Of a stretch of 64,000 bases of DNA, positions 52,447-61,237 are shown piece by piece (position 1 is the first letter of the stretch; each line of letters begins with the position of its first letter). The notes under the pieces are model-generated. The model worked only from the letters and a program-made list of their open reading frames with translations. It searched no databases and was not told where the DNA came from. The position numbers and the translations under genes were made by a program. Source of the stretch: Haloplanus sp. HW8-1 (GTDB lineage: Archaea > Halobacteriota > Halobacteria > Halobacteriales > Haloferacaceae); contig NZ_CP098518.1 of the NCBI RefSeq assembly GCF_023703795.1, positions 806,001-870,000 of the forward strand. The letters run 5' to 3'.

Positions 52447-52833
52447 ATGCGACCGACGATGGCTATCGCCACCAGCCCGCCCGAAAAGACGATCGAAGAA
52501 TCGACCGTCCGTGATTCCGAGGAGGTCCAAGCGGTACTCGACGCCCTGCACGATCCCGACTGTCGTGCGGTCCTCGACGCGACGGGTGAGGAGTCGCTGT
52601 CGGCCAGCGAACTCTCCGACGTCTGTGAACTACCGCTGTCGACGACGTATCGGAAGCTCGATACGCTCACGGGGGTTGGCCTCCTCGACGAGCGAACCCG
52701 CCTCTGTCCCGACGGCAAGCACGCGAGCGAGTACGTCCGTTCGGTGGAACACGTCGACGTCGACGTCGTCGACGGCGGCTTCGAACTCACCGTGACGCAT
52801 CGGGTGCGGTCCGGAACGACGACGCCCCTCTAA
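52447..52833 (+). CDS. Winged-helix transcriptional regulator (ArsR-like)
   Basis: 128 residues. Residues about 24-95 form a winged helix: EVQAVLDALHDPDCRAVLDAT, SASELSDVCELPLSTTYRKLDTL (recognition helix) and LLDERTRL. The C-terminal part HVDVDVVDGGFELTVTHR resembles the strand end found in haloarchaeal HTH proteins of this type. No metal-binding Cys set of the arsenic/cadmium sensors. An alternative start at Met5 is possible. The palindrome at its promoter suggests autoregulation. Confidence 0.85.
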   Translation: MRPTMAIATSPPEKTIEESTVRDSEEVQAVLDALHDPDCRAVLDATGEESLSASELSDVCELPLSTTYRKLDTLTGVGLLDERTRLCPDGKHASEYVRSVEHVDVDVVDGGFELTVTHRVRSGTTTPL

Positions 52834-53038
52834 CTCCCGGTCGTCACCGTCCGGCCCGATCGCACAGGATTCTTACAGCGTCATCCGTGGTCGTTCGCAC
52901 GCCCCACAGGAATGATACCACGAGCCACACTGCGGGAGGCGTACGCCGATACGGTGAGGGACGCTACTACGTGAAGCGGTTACGGAAGGAGTACCCGGCG
53001 AGCGAACGGCCGGTGTTCGACGTCTCGGTCGGGCCGCC

Positions 53039-53230
53039 TCACCCCGAGTCGCGGTGTCGACGCACCGCCCACAGCACGAGGAGCAGTCCCTCGATGCGGG
53101 CGGCGGTGTACACCCAGCGGCGTGGCGTGGCGTCGCCTTCGGTCGCTAGGTTCAGCCAGACGTCGACGAGTCGGCGGGGACGGAACGCCTCGGCGAGGCC
53201 GAGCGCCAGTGCGGCGATACGGAGGAGCAT
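53039..53230 (-). CDS. Small membrane-associated hypothetical protein
   Basis: 63 residues. MLLRIAALALGLAEAF is a hydrophobic start, then a basic loop RPRRLVDVWLNLA, and a second hydrophobic part RIEGLLLVLWAV before a basic end. Similar short proteins are found in haloarchaea. A TATA-like ATAACAATTAG on the minus strand lies about 27 bases upstream (53251-53262), which supports expression. Function unknown. Confidence 0.62.
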   Translation of the reverse strand: MLLRIAALALGLAEAFRPRRLVDVWLNLATEGDATPRRWVYTAARIEGLLLVLWAVRRHRDSG

Positions 53231-53404
53231 ATCCGAACCACGCGCCCGACACTACTAATTGTTATTGGTGATATTATATGACTGGCCGGCGTGGCTCGGG
53301 GCTGTTCCAACACCCTGGGAACGACGGTGCGGTTGAAATGCGTTCCCGATCGACCGTTACACGGGAGGACGAATCGGTGGCGAACGCGGGCGACATCTGG
53401 ACCC

Positions 53405-54058
53405 ATGACACACACCAAACGCATCGTCGTCGCGGGTGGCGGACGCGTCGGGCTACGGACGGCCAGGGAACTCGCCGACCGGGGACACGAGATCGTGTTG
53501 ATCGAGAAGGAGGCCGACCGCACCGACGAGGTAGCCGCCGAACACGTCGCGATGGTCCTGCAGGGCGACGCCACCGCCCCGTCGATCCTCGAACAGGCCG
53601 AACTTGAGCGTGCGGACGCCGTCGCGGCTCTGACCGACGAGCCCGGAACCAACCTGGCCGTCTGTCTGGAGGCCAAACGCATCGCCCCGGACGTCCGGAC
53701 GCTGGCGCGGACCGATACGGGGACCGAGGACGAGTACGACGAGATCGCGGACGCGACAATCCTCCCCCACGAGTTGAGTGCCGCCACCGCGGCCGACATC
53801 CTCTCGAGTGACGAGGTACGTACCCTCGCGAGCGACCATCACGACCTCGGGGTCTTGGAGATCGAGGTGGCGGCGGATGCCCCGATCGTCGGCCACACTC
53901 TCGACGAGATCAGCCTCCCCAGAGGGAGTCTGGTCGTCTCGGACCGCGACCGGACGCGCGTCGCCCGGCCGGACACGGAACTCGAAGCGGGGGAGCGCTA
54001 CGTCGTCGCCGTGGAGTCGGCCGTGGCCGACGAGGTACTGTCGCTGTTCCGTGGCTAA
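53405..54058 (+). CDS. TrkA-like NAD-binding (RCK) protein
   Basis: 217 residues. TrkA-N Rossmann domain with GGGRVGLRTARELADRGHEI and the acidic end of strand 2 (LIEKE) for NAD(H), then ATAPSILEQAEL. Residues ~140-217 are a TrkA-C (RCK-C) ligand domain. This is a full RCK subunit of the kind that gates K+ channels and transporters, but no transporter gene is in the window. The nearest A/T-rich promoter is at 53262-53280, leaving a leader of about 100 bases, so the start at 53405 is set by the Rossmann motif. Confidence 0.9.
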   Translation: MTHTKRIVVAGGGRVGLRTARELADRGHEIVLIEKEADRTDEVAAEHVAMVLQGDATAPSILEQAELERADAVAALTDEPGTNLAVCLEAKRIAPDVRTLARTDTGTEDEYDEIADATILPHELSAATAADILSSDEVRTLASDHHDLGVLEIEVAADAPIVGHTLDEISLPRGSLVVSDRDRTRVARPDTELEAGERYVVAVESAVADEVLSLFRG

Positions 54059-54123
54059 CCGATCGTCCCGCCGTTCGGGAACCGGGACGGGACATTTCAC
54101 GTCGGAGTACTAACGGATCGGTC

Positions 54124-54786
54124 ATGAGCATCGACGCCGACGGCGGTCGGTTCGCGGATCGTATCGACGCGGGCCGACGACTGGCGAGCGAACTCCGCGA
54201 CCGCGGGAACGAGGCCGATATCGTCCTCGCGATCCCGCGGGGTGGCGTTCCGGTCGGGCGGCCAGTCGCCGACGCCCTCGACGTCCCGCTCGACGTCGTC
54301 GTCGCCTCGAAGATCGGCGCGCCCGACAACCCGGAGTACGCCATCGGCGCCGTCGCGAGCGACGGAAGCGCGTGGTTCGACGAAGGATCTATCGACCGAC
54401 TGGGTGTGAGTGACGTCTACGTCGACCGGGGGCGGAACCGCGAGGCTGCGGCAGCCCGGGAGAAAGCCTCGCGCTACCGGAACGACGGTCCGGTGCCGAA
54501 CCTGTCCGGACGGTCTGTCGTCGTGGTCGACGACGGCGCCGCGACGGGCGCGACCGCAATCGCCGCGCTCCGACTCGTGGCCGCAGCGGGCGCCGAGCGG
54601 ATCGTCCTTGCCCTCCCAGTGGCGCCGCCGGACACGATCGACCGCCTCGAAGACCACGCCGACGTCGACACCGTGGTCGCTCTCGAAACGCCGACGCAGT
54701 TCCGGGCGGTTGGCGCGTTCTACGACCGGTTCGATCAGGTCAGCGATGAGGAAGCGATGGCGCTCCTGAGTGACCCCGACGATTGA
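54124..54786 (+). CDS. Phosphoribosyltransferase-domain protein
   Basis: 220 residues. PRPP-binding motif VVVVDDGAATGATA near residue 136-149, flexible loop and IPRGGVPVGRPVADAL near the start. This group (ComF/COG1926-like) is often annotated as a predicted phosphoribosyltransferase; the substrate is not known. It stands between the TrkA-like gene and Hsp20, 65 and 76 bases apart. Confidence 0.88.
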   Translation: MSIDADGGRFADRIDAGRRLASELRDRGNEADIVLAIPRGGVPVGRPVADALDVPLDVVVASKIGAPDNPEYAIGAVASDGSAWFDEGSIDRLGVSDVYVDRGRNREAAAAREKASRYRNDGPVPNLSGRSVVVVDDGAATGATAIAALRLVAAAGAERIVLALPVAPPDTIDRLEDHADVDTVVALETPTQFRAVGAFYDRFDQVSDEEAMALLSDPDD

Positions 54787-54827
54787 CCCGTCCACACGTC
54801 CTCAACTATCAGGAACGACCGTGTCGA

Positions 54828-54836
54828 GTTATTAGT
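54828..54836 (+). promoter_or_regulatory. TATA-like box of the hsp20 gene
   Basis: GTTATTAGT centred 31 bases before the ATG at 54863. Confidence 0.5.
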
Positions 54837-54862
54837 CAGGACGCCATCAGGTACGCGCACGG

Positions 54863-55312
54863 ATGACCCGACGAAACCCGTTCGACGAACTCGAAGAGTT
54901 GTTCGACCGAATGCAGGAGAACGTCGAGAACGCGGCACGAATGTGGGATCCAGAGGAGTTCGAGGGGGGGCTGCCACGGCCGGGATCGGCGGGCATGAGC
55001 GTCGACCTCGAAGACACGGGTGACGAACTCGTGTTGACGGGCGATCTGCCCGGGTTCGAGACCGAGGACATCGACGTACGGATGGTGGACCGGACGCTGC
55101 AGATCTCCGCCGAACGAGACGAGGAGGCCGAGTCGGACGCGGGCGAGTACGTCCGTCGCGAGCGCCGGCACGCGTCGGTCTCCCGGTCGATCAGCCTCCC
55201 CGAGGCGGTCGACGAGTCGGACATCACGGCCAGGTACAACAACGGCGTGTTGACGGTCAGGATGCCGAAACGGGAGCCGGACGATCGGGGGACGCGAATC
55301 GACGTGAACTGA
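54863..55312 (+). CDS. Small heat shock protein, Hsp20 family
   Basis: 149 residues. N-terminal arm (FDELEELFDRMQENVEN), alpha-crystallin domain about residues 45-140 with DELVLTGDLPGFETEDIDVRMVD and ADESD-ITARYNNGVLTVRMPKR (A/G-x-L motif in NNGVLTV). The C-terminal I-x-I assembly motif is not evident, so oligomers may be small. It holds unfolding proteins under stress. It shares a transcript with the GNAT gene 9 bases on. Confidence 0.93.
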   Translation: MTRRNPFDELEELFDRMQENVENAARMWDPEEFEGGLPRPGSAGMSVDLEDTGDELVLTGDLPGFETEDIDVRMVDRTLQISAERDEEAESDAGEYVRRERRHASVSRSISLPEAVDESDITARYNNGVLTVRMPKREPDDRGTRIDVN

Positions 55313-55321
55313 CGCGGGTCG

Positions 55322-56371
55322 ATGGACGAGGAGCGGCCGTTCACGCCCGATCTTCCGCCGGGATACGCCATCGATCGCGCGCGGCCCGACGATGCTCCCG
55401 GTATCGCGGCGGTGTACGAGGCGGCGTATCCGTCGGATACCGACTATCCCTTGGTCGAGGAGTCGGCGGTCCACGAGGCCCTTCTCGGCGACTCCAACGT
55501 GGCGACGTTCGTCGTCGCGACGGGAGGGACGGTCGTCGGTACGGCCGCCATCGAGTACGACTCGCTCGACGACGGGAACGCACAGATCTGTAAGCTGGCC
55601 GTCCACCCCGACCACCAGGGAAGGGGTCTGGGACGCGAACTCCTCAAACACCGGCTGAACGTCCTCCACGCGGACCGATCGTTCTCGGGAGTAGTGTACT
55701 CGGCGGCGGTGACCTCTCACCCTGCCTCGCAACACAACCTGCTGGCACGTGGGTTCGAACCGTTCTCGATACACAAGGGGCTCCAAGAGGGGTACTTCGG
55801 CCCGACGAGCGAGAGCGAGGTCATCACCCTCTACACGCCCAGCATCGACTACGACGAACGCGACGTGTACGTTCCGGAACGGTACCGTCACATCGTCGAA
55901 CGGACGCTCGCGAGTGCGTCGCTAGACCTTCTTGGACGTCGGATCCGGACGGTCAACACAGTCACCTACCCGACGGCCGATCAGGTGGAGATGGCGCTCT
56001 CTCGGGCGCGGGGCTTTCTCTGGGAGGTGACCGCGGACGGCCACGAGTCGTGGGCACGGACCGAGGCGGAGATCAGAGCGGCCATGCGCGAGGAGGACGT
56101 CCACCTGATGGTGCCCGTCGACGCCAACGCCCGTCACCTCCTTGCGCTGTACGAACCGTTGGAGGCCGACGGCTTCTCGCCCGCGGGATTCATCCCCGAC
56201 TGGCTGACCCGTGACGGGGAGGACCGCGACGCGTTCGTCTTCCAGCATCCGCCGTCGGACGAACCGGCGGCGGTGTGTGTCGTCGACGACGTGAAGGCCC
56301 TGATCGACGTGCTCGGGTGGGAGTACCGCGTCGTCGAGGACGCCGACCGGTACTGGACGCTCGAACTGTGA
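55322..56371 (+). CDS. GNAT N-acetyltransferase, two-part
   Basis: 349 residues. The N-terminal half is a GNAT domain: IDRARPDDAPGIAAVYEAAY at the start and the acetyl-CoA loop LAVHPDHQGRGLGREL near 95-110. The second half (about 185-349) keeps a similar size but has no recognisable acetyl-CoA loop; it may be a degenerate GNAT copy or an own domain. Substrate unknown. It is read with hsp20, which suggests a stress-related or protein-modification role. Confidence 0.82.
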   Translation: MDEERPFTPDLPPGYAIDRARPDDAPGIAAVYEAAYPSDTDYPLVEESAVHEALLGDSNVATFVVATGGTVVGTAAIEYDSLDDGNAQICKLAVHPDHQGRGLGRELLKHRLNVLHADRSFSGVVYSAAVTSHPASQHNLLARGFEPFSIHKGLQEGYFGPTSESEVITLYTPSIDYDERDVYVPERYRHIVERTLASASLDLLGRRIRTVNTVTYPTADQVEMALSRARGFLWEVTADGHESWARTEAEIRAAMREEDVHLMVPVDANARHLLALYEPLEADGFSPAGFIPDWLTRDGEDRDAFVFQHPPSDEPAAVCVVDDVKALIDVLGWEYRVVEDADRYWTLEL

Positions 56372-56391
56372 CCGACGGTCGTCCCCGGGAG

Positions 56392-56733
56392 TCAATCGAC
56401 CGTCCAGTCGTTGTATCGGTAGTACCCGAACACCATGACGAGGAGGACTGCGAGGGAGACGCCCGCTTCGAGGATGTTCCGACCCGTCTCGAGGCCGTCG
56501 ATGACGTTGTGAAACCAGAAGACGTTGGCCCACGCCGACCGATGAAGCGCCTGCCAGGCCGTCTCCGGCCCCACGATATCGAGTTCACGGAGTAGCCAGT
56601 AGCCGTCGGGGATCATGGCCCAGAACCCGCTCAGAAACAGCAGGAGGAACTCCCGACGGACCGGCAAGTCGAGGACCGTCAGCGCCAGGAGGGCCATGAA
56701 CACGCCGACGGTAAAGTGGACGATGGCTTGCAC
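56392..56733 (-). CDS. Small membrane protein, four hydrophobic helices
   Basis: 113 residues. Hydrophobic segments at about 5-22, 27-46, 62-76 and 88-106; start MQAIVHFTVGVFMALLAL and end YYRYNDWTVD. HFTVG and PDGYWL recall membrane-bound hydrolase-like (YfhO/DUF457) small proteins, though a metal set is not complete here. Convergent with the GNAT gene. Function unknown. Confidence 0.7.
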   Translation of the reverse strand: MQAIVHFTVGVFMALLALTVLDLPVRREFLLLFLSGFWAMIPDGYWLLRELDIVGPETAWQALHRSAWANVFWFHNVIDGLETGRNILEAGVSLAVLLVMVFGYYRYNDWTVD

Positions 56734-56824
56734 GGGGACCTGCGTAGGGTTGGGCGCCTCCGCACTTTACTGTTGGTCTCCGATCACGTCTCGCCGCCGT
56801 GGTGCGGACGTCGCGAACGCCGAC

Positions 56825-57949
56825 TCACGAGGGGCACGGGTCGGCGGCGAAGGCGGCGAGGGTTCGACAGTAGTCGGGGAGGCTGTCGACGACGAGATAC
56901 TCGTACCCCTCGTGGGACCCGTAGGCCTCCGGTCCGAACGCTACCCCGGGCACCCCGTGGGTCGCGAAGTGTCGCAGGTCGCTCGTGTGGGGCTTGCGGA
57001 CCAGGTCCACCGAGCAGCCGAGTTCCCACTCGGCGTGTCGTTGCAGGCCGCGAACGTACGGGTCGTCGGGGTCGGTGTCGACGGGGGCCCCGTGGCCGAC
57101 GCTCTCGACTGAGAGGTCGGGTATCTCCTGTAGCGCGGTCAACGCCCGGTCGCGGGCGCCCGCGTCGGGATAGCGGACGTCGAGACGGAGCCGTGCGTTG
57201 TCGGCGACCTGGTTGACCGCCGTACCGCCCTCGATGTGGCCGTAGTTGACGGTCGTCGGCCAGTCGTCGGCCGACGCGTCGAAGACCGCCTCGATGGCGG
57301 GATAGGTCCCTAGCAGCGTCTCGATGGCGCTCTCGCCTTGCTCCGGCGTCGCGGCGTGGGCCGGTTCGCCCGTTGCCAGCAGGTCGATCCGGATCACTCC
57401 CTTCTGCCGGTGGACGATATTCATGTAGCCGTCGAGGTTGTTCGGTTCGCCCGTGATACAGAAGGCAGGATCGTATCCCACCTCCTCGAGGAGGTAGCGC
57501 GCGCCGTCGTAGCCGCCGCGTTCCTCGTCGGACACGACCATCAGCGCGAGCGACGGTGGGTCGTCGGCCCGCGACAGGTCACGAACGACGTGCATCATCG
57601 CCGCCAGTCCACCCTTCATGTCCGCGGTGCCCCGTCCCGAGAGTTCGCCGTCGGTGACGTACCGCGGGGTGAACAGGCGGTCGGCCCCCGGTACGACGTC
57701 GAGGTGACCGTGAAAGACGAGTTCGGGCGACAGCGACCCGTCGAGCGAGACGACGAGCGAAGGGGTGTCGCCGTGACTGTATCGCTCGACTGACACGGCG
57801 GCGTCCGCGAAGAAGTCGGCGACGTAGGACAGACAGTCGTCGATGGCCTCCGGCCGGTCCTCTGTGGTGCGATACTCCACGAGGTCGACCGTCGTCCCCA
57901 CCACCCGCTCGCGGAGCGACGTTCGGGATTCCTCGCCGTACGCTGCCAT
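56825..57949 (-). CDS. M20-family metallopeptidase / deacylase (ArgE-DapE type)
   Basis: 374 residues. Metal ligands: FHGHLDVVPG (His), GRGTADMKGG (bridging Asp), SDEERGG (Glu pair) and a later His. The dimerisation domain lies about residues 180-290. It resembles ArgE/DapE-like deacylases; as the window has a true dapE in the lysine operon, this one probably has another substrate. It lies downstream of the ribokinase gene on the same strand, 44 bases apart. Confidence 0.9.
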   Translation of the reverse strand: MAAYGEESRTSLRERVVGTTVDLVEYRTTEDRPEAIDDCLSYVADFFADAAVSVERYSHGDTPSLVVSLDGSLSPELVFHGHLDVVPGADRLFTPRYVTDGELSGRGTADMKGGLAAMMHVVRDLSRADDPPSLALMVVSDEERGGYDGARYLLEEVGYDPAFCITGEPNNLDGYMNIVHRQKGVIRIDLLATGEPAHAATPEQGESAIETLLGTYPAIEAVFDASADDWPTTVNYGHIEGGTAVNQVADNARLRLDVRYPDAGARDRALTALQEIPDLSVESVGHGAPVDTDPDDPYVRGLQRHAEWELGCSVDLVRKPHTSDLRHFATHGVPGVAFGPEAYGSHEGYEYLVVDSLPDYCRTLAAFAADPCPS

Positions 57950-57993
57950 CGTCGGGGGTTCGCGTCTCGACCATTTGAATCTGTCTCGGCGGA

Positions 57994-58938
57994 TCAGTTC
58001 GCTCCCCGTGTCGAGCGGATGTCGTCGAGCGTCGGGACGCCGTTTCGGGCGCCGGCCTCACGGGTGGCGAGCGACCCCGCGACGGTGGCGTCGGCGACGG
58101 CCTTGCGGAGGGACACGCCGGCCACGAGTCGTGCCGCCAACACGCCGTTCAACACGTCGCCGGCGCCCGTCGTGTCGACCGGATCGACGGTCGGTGGCTC
58201 GACGGTGAACAGCCGTTTGCCCGCCCGTTCGACGACGACGGGGGCGCCGCCACGTTTGCGGACGACGACGCCGTCGAACCCGTCGAGGGAGTCCTCGAGC
58301 GCCGCGTACTCGTGTTCGTTCGGCGTACAGTAATCGACCGCCTCGCAGGCGAGCAGTGGGTCGACCCCCTCGGGGGGCGCCGGATCGAGGACGACCGTCG
58401 GCCGTCTCGGGTCACCCGCCAGGTCGGCGAGTAGCGACTCGACCGGGGCGACCGGAACCTCGTTTTGCAGAAGGAGGCAGTCGGCGTCGCGGACGGCGTC
58501 GTACTGGTTCCGGACGTACGGGCGGCCGACGGTCGCGTTGGCCCCCGGAACGACGACGATTCGGTTGTCACCGGAATCGTCGACGAACACGTAGGCCGTC
58601 CCGGTCGGCGCGTCCGCCGTCCCGATTCGGTCCACGTCGACGCCGGCGTCGGCGAGGGCGGCGAGGACGCCGAATCGCCCGTGATCCCGACCGACCTTGC
58701 CGAGCATCGCCGTCGACGCCCCGACGCGGACGGCGGCGACGGCCTGGTTTGCCCCCTTGCCCCCGTGTCGACGCTCGTCGGCGTCGACGGTGAAGTCGTC
58801 GGGGAGGCGATCGATCCGAATGGTCCGTCCCCGCTCCGGGAACCATGCGAACCGCTCCGCGAACGCCGCGAGATCGGCATCCGTCGCCGAGACGACGCGG
58901 TCGACGTTGATGCTCCCGAGACTCACCACGCGACTCAT
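57994..58938 (-). CDS. PfkB-family sugar kinase (ribokinase-like)
   Basis: 314 residues. GSINVDRV at the start, the substrate loop GGKGANQAVAAVR, and the ATP/catalytic motif DTTGAGDVLNG with the base Asp. This is the usual ribokinase pattern; it could phosphorylate ribose or a related nucleoside. No transporter or ribose catabolism gene adjacent. The N-terminal region 30-50 is slightly longer than in E. coli RbsK. Confidence 0.9.
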   Translation of the reverse strand: MSRVVSLGSINVDRVVSATDADLAAFAERFAWFPERGRTIRIDRLPDDFTVDADERRHGGKGANQAVAAVRVGASTAMLGKVGRDHGRFGVLAALADAGVDVDRIGTADAPTGTAYVFVDDSGDNRIVVVPGANATVGRPYVRNQYDAVRDADCLLLQNEVPVAPVESLLADLAGDPRRPTVVLDPAPPEGVDPLLACEAVDYCTPNEHEYAALEDSLDGFDGVVVRKRGGAPVVVERAGKRLFTVEPPTVDPVDTTGAGDVLNGVLAARLVAGVSLRKAVADATVAGSLATREAGARNGVPTLDDIRSTRGAN

Positions 58939-59118
58939 AGCGTACCTGATTACTAACGCGACGGATGCATCTATACGTTAGGGACCGTCGTTCGGGCGAC
59001 GTTATTCCGCAATTGACAGTTCGGAAGGCGTACGAATTTCGTCGTGACGGCGACACGTGGCGACGGCATCGACGTCTCACCGAAATTCTTTCTTTCGACC
59101 TGATAACTATCACCAACA

Positions 59119-59129
59119 TTTATTTAAAT
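59119..59129 (+). promoter_or_regulatory. TATA box of the single-domain UspA gene
   Basis: TTTATTTAAAT centred 27-28 bases before the ATG at 59152, in an A/T-rich 190-base gap. Confidence 0.65.
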
Positions 59130-59151
59130 CACGACAGGACGGAGTAGTGCC

Positions 59152-59526
59152 ATGTCAATCCTGGCTGCAGTCGACGACGCGGACGAATCCCGTGTAGTAC
59201 AGCGTGGATACGAACTCGCTCGGGCGTTCGACGAGGAACTGGTCGTTCTCAACGTCCAGCCGGAGACCGAAGAGCACTCGACGGCCGAGGATATCGCCAC
59301 GAATGCGATCCGACTGGCGCTCGACGACCCCGAGAACGTGACCGCCGTCGGGGCGCTCGGCGAACCGGCTCCGCGCATCCTCCACGAATCAGAGGAGCGC
59401 GACACCAGCTACATCGTCCTCGGGCCGCGGAAGCAGACGCCGATCGGCAAGGCGCTGATGGGTAGCGTCTCCCAACTCGTTTTGCTGAACTCGGAGTGTA
59501 CCGTTGTCTTCGTCGCCGAAGAGTAA
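59152..59526 (+). CDS. Universal stress protein, single UspA domain
   Basis: 124 residues, shorter than usual (about 140). ILAAVDDADESRVVQRGYELARAFDEELVVLNV at the start and the ATP-type loop GPRKQTPIGKALMGSVSQLVLLNS-like end with G-x9-G-S spacing. The first loop Asp is kept but several surface helices are short. It may bind ATP. Leaderless from the TATA box at -27. Confidence 0.87.
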   Translation: MSILAAVDDADESRVVQRGYELARAFDEELVVLNVQPETEEHSTAEDIATNAIRLALDDPENVTAVGALGEPAPRILHESEERDTSYIVLGPRKQTPIGKALMGSVSQLVLLNSECTVVFVAEE

Positions 59527-59612
59527 CGACCCGGTTGGACGCTCGACTCTTTTCGCTCGCCGACCGACGTCCACAACCTATTGGTCCGTGGAGGGCGTCG
59601 CTCCGACCCGGA

Positions 59613-59936
59613 ATGAGTCTCCCGACGGGAAACTGGCTGGGAACGGGTGAGGCGCTGGCACTGCTCGTCGTCCTCGGACTCACGACCCTCGGCACTCTGT
59701 CGCTGTTCGCTATCGCCATCGCCGCAGCGCGGCGCCGGCGATCGCGACCGTACGTCCTGCTTACGGTCGCCATCGGCCTCTTGGTCGCGCGGTCTATCGT
59801 CGGCATCGGGACGGTTCTCGGCCGGGTCCCAATGGTCGTCCACCACCTGATCGAACACACCACCGACTTCGCCATCGCCGTGTTGATCCTCTCGGCCGCG
59901 TATCTCGTCACGGGACGCGCCACGACGACCCGCTGA
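59613..59936 (+). CDS. Small membrane protein (DUF7521-like), next to NosL
   Basis: 107 residues with three hydrophobic helices (about 12-36, 46-68 and 78-100) and a basic loop (ARRRRSRPYV). Proteins of this shape sit beside winged-helix regulator genes in haloarchaea (DUF7521, from memory). Here it lies 58 bases before nosL. It may be a membrane sensor partner for the HTH protein at 60624, which is inference. Confidence 0.72.
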   Translation: MSLPTGNWLGTGEALALLVVLGLTTLGTLSLFAIAIAAARRRRSRPYVLLTVAIGLLVARSIVGIGTVLGRVPMVVHHLIEHTTDFAIAVLILSAAYLVTGRATTTR

Positions 59937-59994
59937 CGGCCGCTTTCGACGAACACACCATCGTACCTTTGGTGATCAGGGGTGTAAGTAGGAT

Positions 59995-60558
59995 ATGACT
60001 CGAGACACCGCCGTCGACACGACGCGCCGACGCGTTCTGATCGGGACGGCCGCCGTCGTCGCCCTCGCGGGGTGTTCGGGGTCGACCGACCGGCCCGAGC
60101 CGATTTCGCTGTCCGGCGACGTCAGTTGCGATCAGTGCGGCATGGTCATCGATCAGCACCCCGGCCCGTCCGGCCAGACCTACTACCAGGAGCACAGCGT
60201 CGAGGGCCACGATCCACCGGCCCGGTTCTGTAGCACCGTCTGTACGTACAGACACCGATACTCGAAGGAGCCGCAGGGATGGCAGCCGCAGGTGACCTAC
60301 CTCACCGACTACTCGACGGTGGACTACAGGGTCAGCGAGTCGGATGGGACCCGTGTCATCTCGGCACACCTGGCGGCCGAGGCGTTCGCGCCGACGGAGG
60401 ACTTGGAGGTCGTCGCCGGGACGGACGTCGAGGGGGCGATGGGGCCGGCACTGGTGCCGTTCGGCGACAGCGACGACGCCGAGGCCTTCGCCTCGGAGTA
60501 CGGTGGCGACGTCATCGCGGCGGCGAACATCTCGCAGGAACTCGTCGCGAGGGGATAG
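59995..60558 (+). CDS. nosL: NosL-like copper lipoprotein of N2O reductase maturation
   Basis: 187 residues. Signal with RRRVLIGTA (Tat-like) and lipobox VALAGCSG near residue 24. The copper motif CDQCGMVIDQHPG and later HxxPxRFCSTVC fit NosL, the periplasmic lipoprotein that delivers Cu to the CuZ site of N2O reductase with the NosDFY machine. The nosD-nosF-nosY operon lies just downstream on the other strand. Start at 59995 is the only ATG before the signal. Confidence 0.9.
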   Translation: MTRDTAVDTTRRRVLIGTAAVVALAGCSGSTDRPEPISLSGDVSCDQCGMVIDQHPGPSGQTYYQEHSVEGHDPPARFCSTVCTYRHRYSKEPQGWQPQVTYLTDYSTVDYRVSESDGTRVISAHLAAEAFAPTEDLEVVAGTDVEGAMGPALVPFGDSDDAEAFASEYGGDVIAAANISQELVARG

Positions 60559-60623
60559 CGACGGTTCCCACTGCGTGGGAATCGACGGGGGGCGATTGTC
60601 CTTCCGTCGCAATACTCCCGCGT

Positions 60624-61151
60624 ATGACCAGCGTTCGTCGGCAAGTTCGTGACCACGTCCAGTCCAACCCTGGCGTTCACTTCAACGAACTCGTCCGGAA
60701 CCTCGACATCGCGACCGGTCAGGCCCAGTATCACCTGCGACGGCTCGGTCGGCGCGACGAGGTGATCGCCGAACGGATACGCGGGCGTACCCACTACTTC
60801 GATCCGGAGTACGACCCCTGGGAGCGTCGGGTCCTCTCGCTGTACCGTCGCGAAACCGCCCGCGAACTCATCGGTCACCTAGTCGAAGACGGACGGCTTC
60901 CGGCGTCGACGCTCGCCGACCGACTCGACCTCGCGCGTAGTACCGTCTCCTGGCACGTCGACACGCTCGAAGACGCGGATATCGTCGAGCGAACTTACGG
61001 CGACCGCGGCCAAGTCGAGGTGGCGCTCACGCGTCCGGAGGAGACGGTGGCGTTTCTGCAGGCGGTCACGCCGTCGCTCTCCGACCGCCTCGTCGATCGG
61101 TTCATGCGGTTCGTCGACACTGGCCTCCACGGTGTCGAGGCCGAGGAGTAA
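60624..61151 (+). CDS. Two-HTH transcriptional regulator of the nos region
   Basis: 175 residues with two winged-helix modules: residues about 4-60 (NPGVHFNELVRNLDIATGQAQYHLRRL) and about 80-140 (LPASTLADRLDLARSTVSWHVDTLEDADIVE). Both are MarR/ArsR-like; no effector domain or metal-Cys set. It is 65 bases after nosL on the same strand, so the gene may control the nos genes. Confidence 0.85.
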   Translation: MTSVRRQVRDHVQSNPGVHFNELVRNLDIATGQAQYHLRRLGRRDEVIAERIRGRTHYFDPEYDPWERRVLSLYRRETARELIGHLVEDGRLPASTLADRLDLARSTVSWHVDTLEDADIVERTYGDRGQVEVALTRPEETVAFLQAVTPSLSDRLVDRFMRFVDTGLHGVEAEE

Positions 61152-61237
61152 CCCCACGGGGACGCCGGCTTCGCGAACGCGTCTGGCACTTACGTCCGTA
61201 GCGACGTCGCTGCCGTCGATGACGCCTCGGCGCCGCC

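Noticed and set aside
52887-53258. Plus-strand frame, and a 20-codon piece at 52912 recalling the DUF7260 pattern LREAYADTV
   Set aside because: The frame runs antisense to a better-supported small gene; the short likeness stops at once, so a gene remnant cannot be shown.
58965-59147. 60-codon frame between the ribokinase and UspA genes
   Set aside because: A/T-rich third positions and basic composition; it overlaps the UspA promoter.
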